Shown in pieces: positions 9,712-19,280 of a DNA stretch of 64,000 nt. Position numbers and translations under genes: made by a program. Location of the stretch: the NCBI RefSeq assembly GCF_001457025.1, contig NZ_KQ758600.1, positions 434,001 to 498,000 on the forward strand, written 5' to 3'. Numbering within the stretch: position 1 is the stretch's first letter; each line of letters begins with the position of its first letter. The stretch is from Pseudarthrobacter enclensis. GTDB lineage: Bacteria > Actinomycetota > Actinomycetes > Actinomycetales > Micrococcaceae. The notes under the pieces are model-generated. The model searched no databases, was not told where the DNA came from, and was given only the letters and a program-made list of their open reading frames with translations.

Positions 9712-11076
9712 ATGGACAAGAGAATCTTCGGTATCGAAACCGAGTTCGGCATCTCCTATTCAAGCCCTGATTCGAGGCCTCTTGCTCCGGAGGAGGTGGC
9801 CCGCTACCTCTTCCGCAAGGTCGTCAGCTGGGGCCGGTCCTCCAACGTGTTCCTCACCAACGGCTCACGGCTGTACCTCGACGTCGGATCCCATCCGGAG
9901 TACGCCACGGCAGAGTGCGACGACCTGGCTCAGCTGATCGCCCATGACCGGGCAGGTGAGCTGATCCTGGACGACCTCGTCGACGAAGCCCAGGCCCGCC
10001 TTGCGGCGGAGGGCTTCAACGGAACCGTGTACCTGTTCAAGAACAACACGGATTCGGCCGGCAACTCCTACGGCAGCCACGAGAACTACCTGATTCCGCG
10101 CCGGGGTGAGTTTTCCCGCCTCGCCGAAATCCTGATTCCCTTCCTGGTCACGCGCCAGCTCATCGCCGGCGCCGGCAAGATCCTGAAGACACCGCACGGG
10201 GCAACCTACGCCTTCTCGCAACGCGCCGACCACATCTGGGAAGGCGTTTCCTCGGCGACCACGCGGTCCCGGCCCATCATCAACACCCGTGACGAACCAC
10301 ACGCAGACGCCGAGTTCTACCGGCGGCTCCACGTCATCGTGGGCGATTCGAACATGTCCGAGACCACCGCCCTGATGAAGGTCGGCACCGTGGACCTTGT
10401 CCTTCGCATGATTGAGGCCGGCGTCATCATGCGGGACATGCGGATGGAGAATCCCGTCCGCAGCATCCGGGAAATTTCGCACGACCTTAGCGGCCGGGCC
10501 CTGGTCCGGCTCGCCAACGGGCGCCAGCTGACTGCACTGGAAATCCAGCAGGAGTACCTGACCAAGGTCACCGCGTTTGTCCAGGAAAACGGCGCCCACA
10601 ACCCGCACGTGCCGCTCATCCTCGACCTGTGGGCGCGCACCCTGAAGGCCATCGAAAGCGGCGACTCCCGCGGCATCGACACCGAAATCGACTGGGCCAT
10701 CAAGAAGAAACTGATGGACAACTACCGTGAACGCCACAACCTCGGGCTCGACGCGCCCCGGATCGCCCAGCTGGACCTGACGTACCACGACATCTCCAGG
10801 AGCCGCGGCCTGTATTACCTGCTGCAGTCACGGGGGGCTGTCCGGCGCGTGGTGGAGGACACCGTGATCAAGGACGCCGTGGATGCCCCGCCGCAGACCA
10901 CCCGCGCCAAGCTCCGGGGCGACTTTGTCCGCAGGGCGCAGGAACTGGGCCGTGACTACACGGTGGACTGGGTGCACTTGAAGCTCAACGACCGGGCCCA
11001 CCAGACCATCCTGTGCAAGGATCCGTTCCGGAGCGTCGACGACCGGGTGGACGCTTTGCTGGACTCTATGGGCTGA
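9712..11076 (+). CDS. pafA: Pup-protein ligase PafA
   Basis: The 454-residue glutamine-synthetase-fold ligase uses ATP to join the gamma-carboxylate of Pup's C-terminal Glu to substrate lysines. Motifs are FGIETEFGI (metal/ATP glutamates at the N terminus), [54 protein letters not shown] and a C-terminal domain ending [12 protein letters not shown]. It is a paralogue of Dop encoded upstream but lacks the Dop-loop. AGGAGG (9702-9707) precedes the ATG, eight bases after prcA. The set pup-prcBA-pafA-dop-arc is complete, so the pathway should be functional. Confidence 0.96.
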   Translation: MDKRIFGIETEFGISYSSPDSRPLAPEEVARYLFRKVVSWGRSSNVFLTNGSRLYLDVGSHPEYATAECDDLAQLIAHDRAGELILDDLVDEAQARLAAEGFNGTVYLFKNNTDSAGNSYGSHENYLIPRRGEFSRLAEILIPFLVTRQLIAGAGKILKTPHGATYAFSQRADHIWEGVSSATTRSRPIINTRDEPHADAEFYRRLHVIVGDSNMSETTALMKVGTVDLVLRMIEAGVIMRDMRMENPVRSIREISHDLSGRALVRLANGRQLTALEIQQEYLTKVTAFVQENGAHNPHVPLILDLWARTLKAIESGDSRGIDTEIDWAIKKKLMDNYRERHNLGLDAPRIAQLDLTYHDISRSRGLYYLLQSRGAVRRVVEDTVIKDAVDAPPQTTRAKLRGDFVRRAQELGRDYTVDWVHLKLNDRAHQTILCKDPFRSVDDRVDALLDSMG

Positions 11077-11190
11077 CTCCCAGAATCAGGGGCTATTCTG
11101 GACAAGGCCCTTTTTGGGGGCCCGCAGCGCTGCTGTCCGCTGCCATGCGGAGCACCGCGTCCACCCTGCCCCGACGAAAGTTCATTTTAC

Positions 11191-12159
11191 GTGCGCCGAC
11201 TACTAGCAATCCTTCTCCCCGGTCTGCTGCTGCTTACCGCCTGCGGAGGCACCACCGCAGAGCCGGAACCCACCAGCCAGTCCGCTGGCGAGACTGCCAA
11301 GTTCGACTCCCTCAAACTGACGGACAACGGGGACAAGAAGGCCCCCGGCCTGGACTTCCCCAAGCCCTTGGAAGTGGCTGAACCGACCATCAAGGTGGTC
11401 AACGAGGGCAGCGGTGATGCCGTCAAGGCAAACCAGATCGCCAACATCTCCGTCCTGGCCGTCAGCGGTGCCGACGGTTCCACCCTGGAAGACACCTTCC
11501 CCAACGAGCCGGAACCGCTCGAGCTCAATGACCAGCTCAAGACCAACAGCGCCGTCATCTACAACGCGTTCGTCGGTGCGAAGGTGGGCTCCAGCATCGC
11601 CCTGGCCGTCCCGGGGCAGCAAAGCGCCCCCGGAGCCAGCCCCAGCCCGTCCGCCGGCGCGACCCCGAGCCCCAGCCCTGCTGCCGGCCCGACGCAGCTT
11701 CTCATCATCAAGATCCTTTCCGCTACGGACGTCACCCCTGCCCTGGACAAGCCGCAGGGTGAAACCGTCACCCCGCCGGCAGGGCTTCCGACCGTCACCG
11801 AAAAGGACGGCGTTCCGGAGATCAACGTCGAGGGTGCAGCGGCCCCCACCGCGCTGGTATCGCAGGACCTGATCAAGGGCACCGGCGCCACCGTCAAGGA
11901 AACTGACACCCTGACCGTCAACTACGTGGGCGTCAACCTGGTGGGCGGAACCAAGTTCGACTCCAGCTTCGACCGTGGCGAACCGACAAGCTTCGCACTC
12001 AACCAGGTCATCAAGGGATGGACCCAGGGCCTGACCGGAAAAACCGTGGGGTCGCGGGTGCTCCTGGTCATCCCCAAGGACCTTGCCTACGGTGACGCCG
12101 GACAGGGTGAAGCCAAGGGCGATCTTGTGTTCGTAGTGGACATCCTCGGCGCCAAGTAG
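11191..12159 (+). CDS. FKBP-type peptidyl-prolyl isomerase lipoprotein with two FKBP-like domains
   Basis: The 322-residue protein has a type II signal peptide with lipobox LLTAC (C18), so it should be anchored outside the membrane. A first, degenerate FKBP-like domain covers about residues 50-175. A Pro/Ser-rich linker interrupts its end (about 147-170), and a canonical FKBP domain follows (about 217-322, with VNYVGVNLVGGTKFDSSF and VIKGWTQGLTGKTVGSR). It probably assists folding of exported proteins. A GTG start fits the signal peptide. FKBP genes between pafA and pafBC are common in this group of actinobacteria; no mechanistic link to the proteasome is shown. Confidence 0.88.
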   Translation: MRRLLAILLPGLLLLTACGGTTAEPEPTSQSAGETAKFDSLKLTDNGDKKAPGLDFPKPLEVAEPTIKVVNEGSGDAVKANQIANISVLAVSGADGSTLEDTFPNEPEPLELNDQLKTNSAVIYNAFVGAKVGSSIALAVPGQQSAPGASPSPSAGATPSPSPAAGPTQLLIIKILSATDVTPALDKPQGETVTPPAGLPTVTEKDGVPEINVEGAAAPTALVSQDLIKGTGATVKETDTLTVNYVGVNLVGGTKFDSSFDRGEPTSFALNQVIKGWTQGLTGKTVGSRVLLVIPKDLAYGDAGQGEAKGDLVFVVDILGAK

Positions 12160-12234
12160 ACACACTTACTGTCAGGCCGTGGCCCAGGCCGCGGCATCTA
12201 CACACCATCACAGCACCGACCAAGAGGAGCAACC

Positions 12235-12630
12235 ATGTCATTTGGACAGCGGGACTTTGACCGCCAGAAGCCCGAGATCGACTTCCCCGAAGGCGACGTC
12301 CCCACCGAACTGGTCATCACCGACCTCATCGAGGGTGACGGCCGGGAGGCCAAGGCAGGCGACACCGTTTCCACCCACTACGTGGGCGTCGCCTGGTCCA
12401 CCGGTGAAGAATTCGACGCATCCTGGGGCCGCGGCGCTCCGCTGGACTTCCGGGTCGGCGTCGGCCAGGTCATCCAGGGCTGGGACCAGGGACTGCTGGG
12501 CATGAAGGTCGGCGGCCGCCGCCGGCTCGAAATACCCTCCGAGCTGGCCTACGGCTCCCGCGGCGCGGGCGGGGCCATCGCCCCGAACGAAGCCCTGATC
12601 TTCGTGGTGGACCTCGTCGGGATCCGCTGA
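12235..12630 (+). CDS. Cytoplasmic FKBP-type peptidyl-prolyl cis-trans isomerase
   Basis: The 131-residue single-domain FKBP has no signal peptide. Active-site residues of the FKBP pocket are present in THYVGVAWSTGEEFDASW, GQVIQGWDQGLLGMKVGG and RRRLEIPSELAYGSRG, and the protein ends VDLVGIR. It would catalyse proline isomerisation in the cytoplasm. AGAGGAG precedes the ATG. It sits 75 bases after the lipoprotein FKBP and is followed by a strong terminator, so the operon probably ends here. Confidence 0.92.
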   Translation: MSFGQRDFDRQKPEIDFPEGDVPTELVITDLIEGDGREAKAGDTVSTHYVGVAWSTGEEFDASWGRGAPLDFRVGVGQVIQGWDQGLLGMKVGGRRRLEIPSELAYGSRGAGGAIAPNEALIFVVDLVGIR

Positions 12631-12665
12631 CCCCGAACGGCAGAACAGCCGGGTCCGCCGGCCAC

Positions 12666-12709
12666 AGCGCGTCAGTTCCCGGGACAACCGTCCCGGGAAC
12701 TGACGCGCT
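12666..12709 (+). terminator. Strong rho-independent terminator after the FKBP genes
   Basis: A perfect 20-bp stem (12666-12685 with 12690-12709) with a 4-nt AACC loop is followed by TTCTGCGTT. It ends the pafA/FKBP transcript before pafBC. Confidence 0.88.
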
Positions 12710-12747
12710 TTCTGCGTTCCGGGAAGGACTTTAGTAACGTACACAGG

Positions 12748-14736
12748 GTGTCCGTATCCCGCACTGAACGCCTGCTGAACCTGCTGATCGCGCTGCTCAA
12801 CACCCGCTACGGCCTGCGCCGCAGCGAACTGCGGGAGAAGGTCTACCACGACGAATCCGGAAACGACGTCGCGTTCGGCCGGATGTTCGAGCGGGACAAG
12901 AACGATCTCCGCGCCTTCGGCTTCGACGTGGAGACCCTCACGGAGCACGGGTGGAGCGAGGATGATCCGGCCACCACCCGCTACAGGATCGGCAAGGAAT
13001 CCAACCGCCTTCCCGACGTCGAACTCGATCCCCAGGAATGGACCGTGCTGCTGCTCGCCTCACAGCTGTGGGAGCGGGCAGCCCTGGGCTCAGCCGCCCA
13101 AAGCGCCCTCCGCAAGCTCCAGGCATCGGGGCGGATGGCCGACGTCGAACTTCCCGCCGGCGTCCAGCCGCGCATCAGGCCTGCGGGACAGGCGTTCGAC
13201 GACCTCGTGGCGGCCATGCACTCCCGCCACCCCGTGACCTTCCCCTACCTGGCAGGGACCACAGGCAAGGAAGAAGTCCGGACGGTGGAACCGTGGGGAC
13301 TGGGAAGCTGCTTCGGACAGTGGTACCTGATGGGTTTTGACCGCGCCCGCCAGGCGCCGCGCCACTTCAGGCTGTCACGGTTCACCGGAGCCGTCTCCAC
13401 CCTGGTCAAGGAACACTTCGAGCCGCCCGCCAACTTCAGCATTCGGGAAGAACTGTCCCGCCTGCCTGAACTGCCGCTCCGCACCGCCGTCGTGGATGTC
13501 CGCAAGGGGCGCCTGCTTGCGCTCAGGCGCCGTGCCCGCCATGAACCGGAGACAGCGGACGCCGTCCCTGCTCCTGCGGCCGAAGACGAACGCCTGTACG
13601 TGGACTTCAGGGACCCCGAAGCCCTCGCCGAAGAACTCGCCTCCTACGGGCCCGACGCCGTGGCAGTGGCCCCGGACGAACTTGCCGCCTCCGTGCAGCG
13701 CAGGCTCCGGGCGGCGCGGGATTTCAGCTCGGCGCCGCGGCCGGCCTATGCCTTCCCGGAGGTCCGCACCCGGGCGGCACGCCGGGGCACCTCGGAAGAC
13801 CAGCTCATGCGGATGCTGCAGCTGGTGCCGTTCCTGGTCCACAACCAGGGGCTGCATATCAGCGACGTGGCACAGCACTTCGGTGTCACCAGGAAGGAGC
13901 TGGAAGACGATCTGCGGATCCTGATCTGTTCAGGGCTTCCCGAGGGTTACCCGGACGACCTGCTGGACATCCAGTGGGAAGACGGACACGTCTTCATCAC
14001 GCAGGACCTCGACCTGAAGAAGCCCGTGCGGTTCACAGTGGACGAGGCCTGCGCCCTGCTGACCGGCCTGGAGACCCTGAACGGGCTGCCTGACGTCGTG
14101 GAGGGCGGCGCCCTCGAGTCCGTCACCCTCAAGCTCCTCGCCGCCGCGGGGGAGGAGGGCCTGCGGGCCGCCACACTGTCCGGTCCGGAGGTGGCGCCCG
14201 GCGACGCAGGCACGCACGCGACGGTCAGGGAGGCCATCGCCTCAGGGGCCCAGCTGCACCTGGCCTACCTGTCCCCGCAGCGCGATGCCGTCTCCGAGCG
14301 CGACGTGGATCCGCTCCGGCTCTACTCACTGGACAACACCTGGTACTTCGAGGCCTACTGCCACCAGGTGGGCGGGCTGCGGAACTTCCGGCTTGACCGC
14401 GTACAGGACGTCCGGCCCAACGGACAGCCCATCGCGACGGGGAGTGTCCCCAGTGACGGGGTCCCGGCGAAACTCTTCACCCCAAACGACGACGACACCA
14501 CCGTTACCGTGCAGCTCACACGCAGTGGCCGCGGTTTGGCCGAGGACTACTACGCGGAGCGCACGGCAGAACTGTCTGACGGCGGTTTGGTCGCCGAGAT
14601 CCGCTTTGGCAACACCGGGTGGCTGCCCATGTTCGTCGCCCAGCACGGCGGCGCAGCGCGGATCCTGGAGCCCGCCGAACTGGCAGACCGGGCCCGTGCA
14701 TGGCTGGACGCGTCCCTGGCACGGTACGGAGGCTAG
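12748..14736 (+). CDS. pafBC: PafBC, fused WYL-domain DNA-damage transcription activator
   Basis: The 662-residue protein is a head-to-tail fusion of what are separate pafB and pafC genes in mycobacteria. The N-terminal winged HTH (about 1-60, TERLLNLLIALLNTRYGLRR) is followed by a first WYL domain (about 150-235, with GQWYLMGFDRAR). A second HTH starts near residue 345 (DQLMRMLQLVPFLVHNQG) and a second WYL domain covers about 490-560 (NTWYFEAYCHQ), with a WCX-type C-terminal domain. PafBC activates the LexA-independent DNA damage regulon with RNA polymerase; natural fusions are known from Arthrobacter. Despite the name it is not needed for pupylation. The GTG at 12748 opens the first helix correctly. 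Confidence 0.93.
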   Translation: MSVSRTERLLNLLIALLNTRYGLRRSELREKVYHDESGNDVAFGRMFERDKNDLRAFGFDVETLTEHGWSEDDPATTRYRIGKESNRLPDVELDPQEWTVLLLASQLWERAALGSAAQSALRKLQASGRMADVELPAGVQPRIRPAGQAFDDLVAAMHSRHPVTFPYLAGTTGKEEVRTVEPWGLGSCFGQWYLMGFDRARQAPRHFRLSRFTGAVSTLVKEHFEPPANFSIREELSRLPELPLRTAVVDVRKGRLLALRRRARHEPETADAVPAPAAEDERLYVDFRDPEALAEELASYGPDAVAVAPDELAASVQRRLRAARDFSSAPRPAYAFPEVRTRAARRGTSEDQLMRMLQLVPFLVHNQGLHISDVAQHFGVTRKELEDDLRILICSGLPEGYPDDLLDIQWEDGHVFITQDLDLKKPVRFTVDEACALLTGLETLNGLPDVVEGGALESVTLKLLAAAGEEGLRAATLSGPEVAPGDAGTHATVREAIASGAQLHLAYLSPQRDAVSERDVDPLRLYSLDNTWYFEAYCHQVGGLRNFRLDRVQDVRPNGQPIATGSVPSDGVPAKLFTPNDDDTTVTVQLTRSGRGLAEDYYAERTAELSDGGLVAEIRFGNTGWLPMFVAQHGGAARILEPAELADRARAWLDASLARYGG

Positions 14737-14746
14737 ACTTCTCAGC

Positions 14747-15106
14747 ATGCCTTGGTGGTCCTGGATCCTGTTATGGGTGGCGCTCGTCGCCGTGTCCCTT
14801 CTCTTCTACGGTGTGCTCGGCGTCCGGTTGTTCCGGAAGTTCATGGCAACCGTCAAGGACCTGGGAGCGGCGGGCGGGAAACTCGGGCACCTTGCCCCGC
14901 TGCCGGAGGCGGCCCGCACGGCGGTTCCCGGGAGCGCAGAAGGGCGGGCCCCGGCAGGCTCAGCCGTTTTTGCCTCACCCGCCGACATGCGACATGATTA
15001 CGAGGCATCCAAGTCCTCCCGCCGGGAAGAACGCCGCCTTCGGCGAGTGCAGCGCAAGAAGGACCGGGGCCAGCCGCAGGCCCTCGCAGATCTCGACTTC
15101 ACATAG
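14747..15106 (+). CDS. Small single-span membrane protein of unknown function
   Basis: The 119-residue protein starts MPWWSWILLWVALVAVSLLF, one clear N-terminal transmembrane segment (about 5-28). A linker and a very basic C-terminal helix follow (SRREERRLRRVQRKKDRG), probably cytoplasmic. No family with a known role is recognised. It is 10 bases after pafBC and 32 before tatA, so it is likely co-transcribed with one or both. Confidence 0.78.
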   Translation: MPWWSWILLWVALVAVSLLFYGVLGVRLFRKFMATVKDLGAAGGKLGHLAPLPEAARTAVPGSAEGRAPAGSAVFASPADMRHDYEASKSSRREERRLRRVQRKKDRGQPQALADLDFT

Positions 15107-15138
15107 AAGTAGGATGTTTCTAGAGGAAAGGATTTCCC

Positions 15139-15411
15139 ATGGGAAGACTCTTTGATGGCCCTTGGCCCATCGTGATTATCATCGTTGTGGCACTGCTTCT
15201 CTTCGCCGCGCCCAAGCTTCCTGCGATGGCGCGCAGCCTTGGCCAGTCCATGCGGATCATCAAGTCCGAGGTCAAGGAAATGAAGAACGACGGCAAAGCC
15301 GATTCCACCGACGCTTCCGGGCCCGTGGAAGGCACCATTGTGAACCACCCCAAGGCGAAGCCCGGAGAGCCGACAGACGGCACTGACGTTCCGCCGTCAA
15401 ACCGCGCCTGA
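15139..15411 (+). CDS. tatA: Twin-arginine translocase subunit TatA
   Basis: A 90-residue TatA/E protein: short N-terminal transmembrane helix (GPWPIVIIIVVALLLFAAPK), the hinge KLPAMARSLGQ, then an amphipathic helix (MRIIKSEVKEMKND) and a disordered tail. TatA polymerises to form the pore for folded, twin-arginine-signal proteins, such as the Rieske protein encoded later in this window. AGAGGAAAGG precedes the ATG. tatC follows after six bases. Confidence 0.94.
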   Translation: MGRLFDGPWPIVIIIVVALLLFAAPKLPAMARSLGQSMRIIKSEVKEMKNDGKADSTDASGPVEGTIVNHPKAKPGEPTDGTDVPPSNRA

Positions 15412-15417
15412 CCCCCA

Positions 15418-16254
15418 GTGGCACTGTCGCGGGCCCGCAAAGCCAACCCAGAGGGGCGGATGTCCCTCTGGGACCACCTCAAGGAGCTGAAGAACCGACT
15501 GATCAAGTCGGCCATCGGCGTCGTCATCGGCGGCGTCGGCGGCTGGATTCTCTATGATCCGCTGCTGAAGGCACTGGCTGAGCCCGTTAACCGCATCACG
15601 GACCAAACCGGCGGCCTCGCAGCCATCAACTTCGGCAGCATCGCCTCACCGTTCGATTTCAAGCTCCAGATGTCGCTCCTGATCGGCGTCGTCATCTCCA
15701 GCCCCATCTGGATCTACCAGCTCTGGGCCTTCATCACGCCGGGGCTGACAGCGAAGGAACGCCGTTACACCCTGGGCTACATGGCCGCTGCGGTTCCGCT
15801 CTTCCTCGCCGGCATCTGGGCCGGCTGGCTGGTGGTGCCGCAGGTGGTCCACGCGCTCACGCAATTCACTCCCGAAGGCTCCTCCAGCGTCATTGACGCC
15901 CGGACGTACATCGAGTTCGTCACCCGGATGGTCCTGGTCCTGGGCGTGGCCTTCCTTGTTCCCGTAGTGCTGGTCGGCATCAACATGGCCGGCATCATCT
16001 CCGGCCGAACCATCCTCAAAGCGTGGCGCATCACCGTTTTCCTGGTGTTTGTCCTCGCGGCCATCGCAGCTCCGGGCGCTGACGCCATCTCCATGTTCAT
16101 GCTGGCCGGTCCGCTGCTGGTGCTCTTCTTCGCAGCCATTGGCATCTGCCTGATGAACGACAAGCGGCGGGCCCGCCGGCAGGCCAAGGTCGCAGCCGAG
16201 ACCGATGCCACGGCAGACCTCGCAACTCCCAGCAGTGAACTGAAGAACCTTTGA
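15418..16254 (+). CDS. tatC: Sec-independent translocase subunit TatC
   Basis: The 278-residue protein has six transmembrane helices. It starts near the conserved MSLWDHLKELKNRLIKS cytoplasmic motif that reads twin-arginine signals, and has the periplasmic FKLQMSLLIGVVISSPIWIY segment and the loop AFITPGLTAKERRY. TatC is the receptor that recruits TatA (and TatB, not encoded here). The GTG start is six bases after the tatA stop. The C-terminal tail from about residue 235 is charged and cytoplasmic. Confidence 0.95.
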   Translation: MALSRARKANPEGRMSLWDHLKELKNRLIKSAIGVVIGGVGGWILYDPLLKALAEPVNRITDQTGGLAAINFGSIASPFDFKLQMSLLIGVVISSPIWIYQLWAFITPGLTAKERRYTLGYMAAAVPLFLAGIWAGWLVVPQVVHALTQFTPEGSSSVIDARTYIEFVTRMVLVLGVAFLVPVVLVGINMAGIISGRTILKAWRITVFLVFVLAAIAAPGADAISMFMLAGPLLVLFFAAIGICLMNDKRRARRQAKVAAETDATADLATPSSELKNL

Positions 16255-16274
16255 CCTGCCATTAGGCTTGAGGT

Positions 16275-19214
16275 ATGTCCTCCAATACCGGGCCGTTCTC
16301 CACAGGCCCATCCACCAGCGGACCGTTCTCCCCGGGGCCGGGTGATGTCGAGGATCTCTCTCCCGCTGAGAGGTACAGGGCCAGCGCGGAACGGCGCGCC
16401 GAGGCCGCCACCCGGCTTGGATCCTTCATCCGCACCCTGGACTTCGAACTTGACGATTTCCAGCGCCAGGCGTGCCGGTCCCTCGAATCCGGCAAGGGCG
16501 TCCTGGTGGCAGCTCCGACGGGTGCGGGCAAGACGATCGTTGGCGAGTTCGCCATCTACCTCGCCCTCAACCGCGGACTCAAGGCGTTCTACACCACCCC
16601 CATCAAGGCCCTCAGCAACCAGAAGTTCACCGAACTCGGCGAGAAGTACGGCACGGAGAACGTCGGCCTGCTGACCGGTGACACCAGCATCAACGGCGAG
16701 GCGCCGGTGGTGGTCATGACCACCGAAGTCCTGCGGAACATGCTGTACGCCGACTCCGCCACCCTGGACGACCTCGGGTACGTCGTCATGGACGAGGTGC
16801 ACTATTTGGCGGACAGGTTCCGCGGAGCCGTGTGGGAGGAAGTCATCATCCACCTGCCCAGCGAGGTCCAGGTTGTTTCCCTCAGCGCCACGGTGTCCAA
16901 CGCGGAGGAGTTCGGCGCCTGGCTGGACACCGTCCGCGGCGACACGGACATCATTGTCTCCGAGCACCGGCCGGTTCCCCTCTGGCAGCACGTCATGGTG
17001 GGGCGGCGCATCATGGACCTGTTTGCCGGGGAAACCACTTTCGACGAGATCGCCCCGGCCGTCGGCGGTGCAGGGGACGGGCAGCCGGAACAGGTCAAGG
17101 ACCGCTCCGGGAACCGCGGCTTCGACGTCAATCCGGAACTCCTCACCGTTGCCCGCAGCGAGGGCCAACAGGGGTTCCGGAGCCGGCCCGGACGGGGACA
17201 GCGGGGCCGCCGCGGCAACGACAGGCCGGTGCGGAGCGTGGAACAGGCGGGCGTCCGGCGGGCCAGCCGTCCCCAGGTCATCGCGAGCCTGGACCGGATG
17301 GACCTCCTGCCCGCCATTACCTTCATCTTCTCCCGGGCCGGTTGTGACGCCGCAGTGGCGCAGTGCGTGTCATCCGGGCTGTGGCTGACCACCGAGAAGG
17401 AACAGCGGATCATCGCCGCCCGTGTGGACGAGGCCGGGCACGACATTCCGCCAGACGACCTCGATGTCCTGGGCTTCTGGACGTGGCGCGACGGGCTGCT
17501 GCGCGGTTTTGCCGCCCACCACGCCGGCATGCTTCCCACCTTCAAGGAAGTCGTGGAGAAGCTGTTCGTCGACGGCCTGGTCAAGGCCGTCTTCGCCACC
17601 GAAACCCTGGCCCTGGGTGTCAACATGCCGGCGCGTTCCGTGGTGCTGGAGAAGCTGGATAAATTCAACGGCGAGGCGCACGTCGACATTACCGCGGGCG
17701 AGTACACCCAGCTGACCGGGCGTGCCGGCCGCCGGGGGATCGACGTCGAAGGCCACGCCGTGGTGCTCTGGCAACCCGGGACTGACCCGACAGCGGTGGC
17801 CGGCCTGGCGTCCAGGCGCACCTACCCGCTCAACTCCAGTTTCCGGCCCACCTACAACATGAGCATCAACCTGCTGGCCCAGTTCGGCCGGGCCAGGGCA
17901 CGGGAAATCCTCGAATCCTCGTTCGCCCAGTTCCAGGCTGACCGGTCCGTCGTGGGCCTGGCCCGGCAGGTGCGCAGCCGGGAGGAGTCCCTGGCCGGCT
18001 ACGCGAAGTCCATGACCTGCCATTTGGGCGACTTCACCGAATACGCCCGGCTGCGGAGGGAACTTTCCGACGCCGAAAACGCCACCTCACGCGCCAAGTC
18101 GCGTGCCCGGAAGTCGGTGAGCGACGATTCGCTGGCACGCCTGCTGCCGGGCGACGTGGTGGATGTACCGGGCGGCAGGGCTCCCGGGCCCGCCATTGTG
18201 CTCAGTTCCGACCACAGCAGCCGCGAACCCCGCCCGGCGGTGCTGACGCTGGACAACCAGCTCCGCAGGATCGGCACCGACGACTTGGAGGGTCCCATCG
18301 CCCCGGTGACCAGGATCCGGATCCCCAAGTCGTTCAACGCCAAGGTCCCCAAATCGAGGCGCGACCTGGCGTCCTCCGCGCGGAACGCCCTTCGGGAGAA
18401 CCGGCCACCGGCCCCGGGCCACAACCGCAATCACGATTTTGGCCGGTCCGCTGCGCTCCCCAACCAGGAGAAACGGATCGCGGACCTGCGCCGGGCGCTG
18501 CGTGCCCATCCATGCCACGGCTGCAGCGAACGCGAGGACCATGCCCGCTGGTCCGAGCGATGGTGGAAACTACGCCGGGAAACCGACGGGCTGGTGCGGC
18601 AGATCCAGGGCCGGACCAACACCATCGCCAAGACATTCGACCGGGTCTGCGACGTCCTGTCGGCGTACGGCTACCTTGACGCCGAGGGTGATGGCCGGCT
18701 GACCATCAGCCCCGCAGGCCAGCGGCTGCGGCGGATCTACGGTGAAAAGGACCTGTTGATTTCCCAGTCCCTCCGCCTGGGCGCTTTCGATGACCTGGAT
18801 GCCATCGAGGTCGCTGCCCTCGCCAGTGTGCTGGTCTACCAGGCCAAGCGGGAGGACCGTGGCCTGCGTCCACGGATGCCCAGCGTGTCCCTTGAGACGG
18901 CCGTGGACATCGTTATCAGGGAATGGTCGGCGCTGGAGGACGTGGAGGAGGACAACAAGCTTCCGCTCACCGGTGAACCTGAGCTTGGCCTGGTGTGGCC
19001 CATTTACAAGTGGGCCCGCGGCCGCCACCTGCAGGATGTGCTCAGCGGAACGGACCTGGCCGCCGGCGACTTTGTCCGGTGGGTGAAGCAGGTGGTGGAC
19101 CTGCTGGACCAGCTCGCCAAGATCCCGGGCCTCGAACCCAGGCTCGCGCGGTTGTGCGCCGAAGCCATCGGGCTGCTGCGCCGCGGCGTCGTTGCCTACT
19201 CTTCCGTCCTCTAA
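16275..19214 (+). CDS. DEAD/DEAH-box RNA helicase, HelY/Mtr4-like
   Basis: A 979-residue Ski2-like helicase. Walker A APTGAGKT is at 80-87, DEVH at 173-176, the SAT motif (VSLSATVSN) near 200, and motif VI is TGRAGRRG near 478-485. The C-terminal third has a DSHCT-type helical domain (about 800-975). An insertion rich in Arg/Gly (about 295-330) is typical of actinobacterial HelY proteins. It is thought to unwind structured RNA during processing or decay; the exact substrate is not known. It lies 20 bases after tatC, as in mycobacteria (tatA-tatC-helY). Confidence 0.9.
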   Translation: MSSNTGPFSTGPSTSGPFSPGPGDVEDLSPAERYRASAERRAEAATRLGSFIRTLDFELDDFQRQACRSLESGKGVLVAAPTGAGKTIVGEFAIYLALNRGLKAFYTTPIKALSNQKFTELGEKYGTENVGLLTGDTSINGEAPVVVMTTEVLRNMLYADSATLDDLGYVVMDEVHYLADRFRGAVWEEVIIHLPSEVQVVSLSATVSNAEEFGAWLDTVRGDTDIIVSEHRPVPLWQHVMVGRRIMDLFAGETTFDEIAPAVGGAGDGQPEQVKDRSGNRGFDVNPELLTVARSEGQQGFRSRPGRGQRGRRGNDRPVRSVEQAGVRRASRPQVIASLDRMDLLPAITFIFSRAGCDAAVAQCVSSGLWLTTEKEQRIIAARVDEAGHDIPPDDLDVLGFWTWRDGLLRGFAAHHAGMLPTFKEVVEKLFVDGLVKAVFATETLALGVNMPARSVVLEKLDKFNGEAHVDITAGEYTQLTGRAGRRGIDVEGHAVVLWQPGTDPTAVAGLASRRTYPLNSSFRPTYNMSINLLAQFGRARAREILESSFAQFQADRSVVGLARQVRSREESLAGYAKSMTCHLGDFTEYARLRRELSDAENATSRAKSRARKSVSDDSLARLLPGDVVDVPGGRAPGPAIVLSSDHSSREPRPAVLTLDNQLRRIGTDDLEGPIAPVTRIRIPKSFNAKVPKSRRDLASSARNALRENRPPAPGHNRNHDFGRSAALPNQEKRIADLRRALRAHPCHGCSEREDHARWSERWWKLRRETDGLVRQIQGRTNTIAKTFDRVCDVLSAYGYLDAEGDGRLTISPAGQRLRRIYGEKDLLISQSLRLGAFDDLDAIEVAALASVLVYQAKREDRGLRPRMPSVSLETAVDIVIREWSALEDVEEDNKLPLTGEPELGLVWPIYKWARGRHLQDVLSGTDLAAGDFVRWVKQVVDLLDQLAKIPGLEPRLARLCAEAIGLLRRGVVAYSSVL

Positions 19215-19231
19215 CCCAAGAACCCCTGGGA

Positions 19232-19253
19232 GGGGCCCGCACGCGGGCCCTTT
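19232..19253 (+). terminator. Terminator after the helicase gene
   Basis: The 7-bp GC stem GGGCCCG/CGGGCCC (19233-19239 with 19244-19250) has a 4-nt loop and is followed by TTTCC. It is short but well placed 18 bases after the helicase stop. Confidence 0.65.
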
Positions 19254-19280
19254 CCGTGCCATGTCAGGAGACTTTGCTTC

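Noticed and set aside
15777..17168. A 463-codon minus-strand frame opposite tatC and the helicase
   Set aside because: It spans two recognised genes on the other strand and has no family resemblance.
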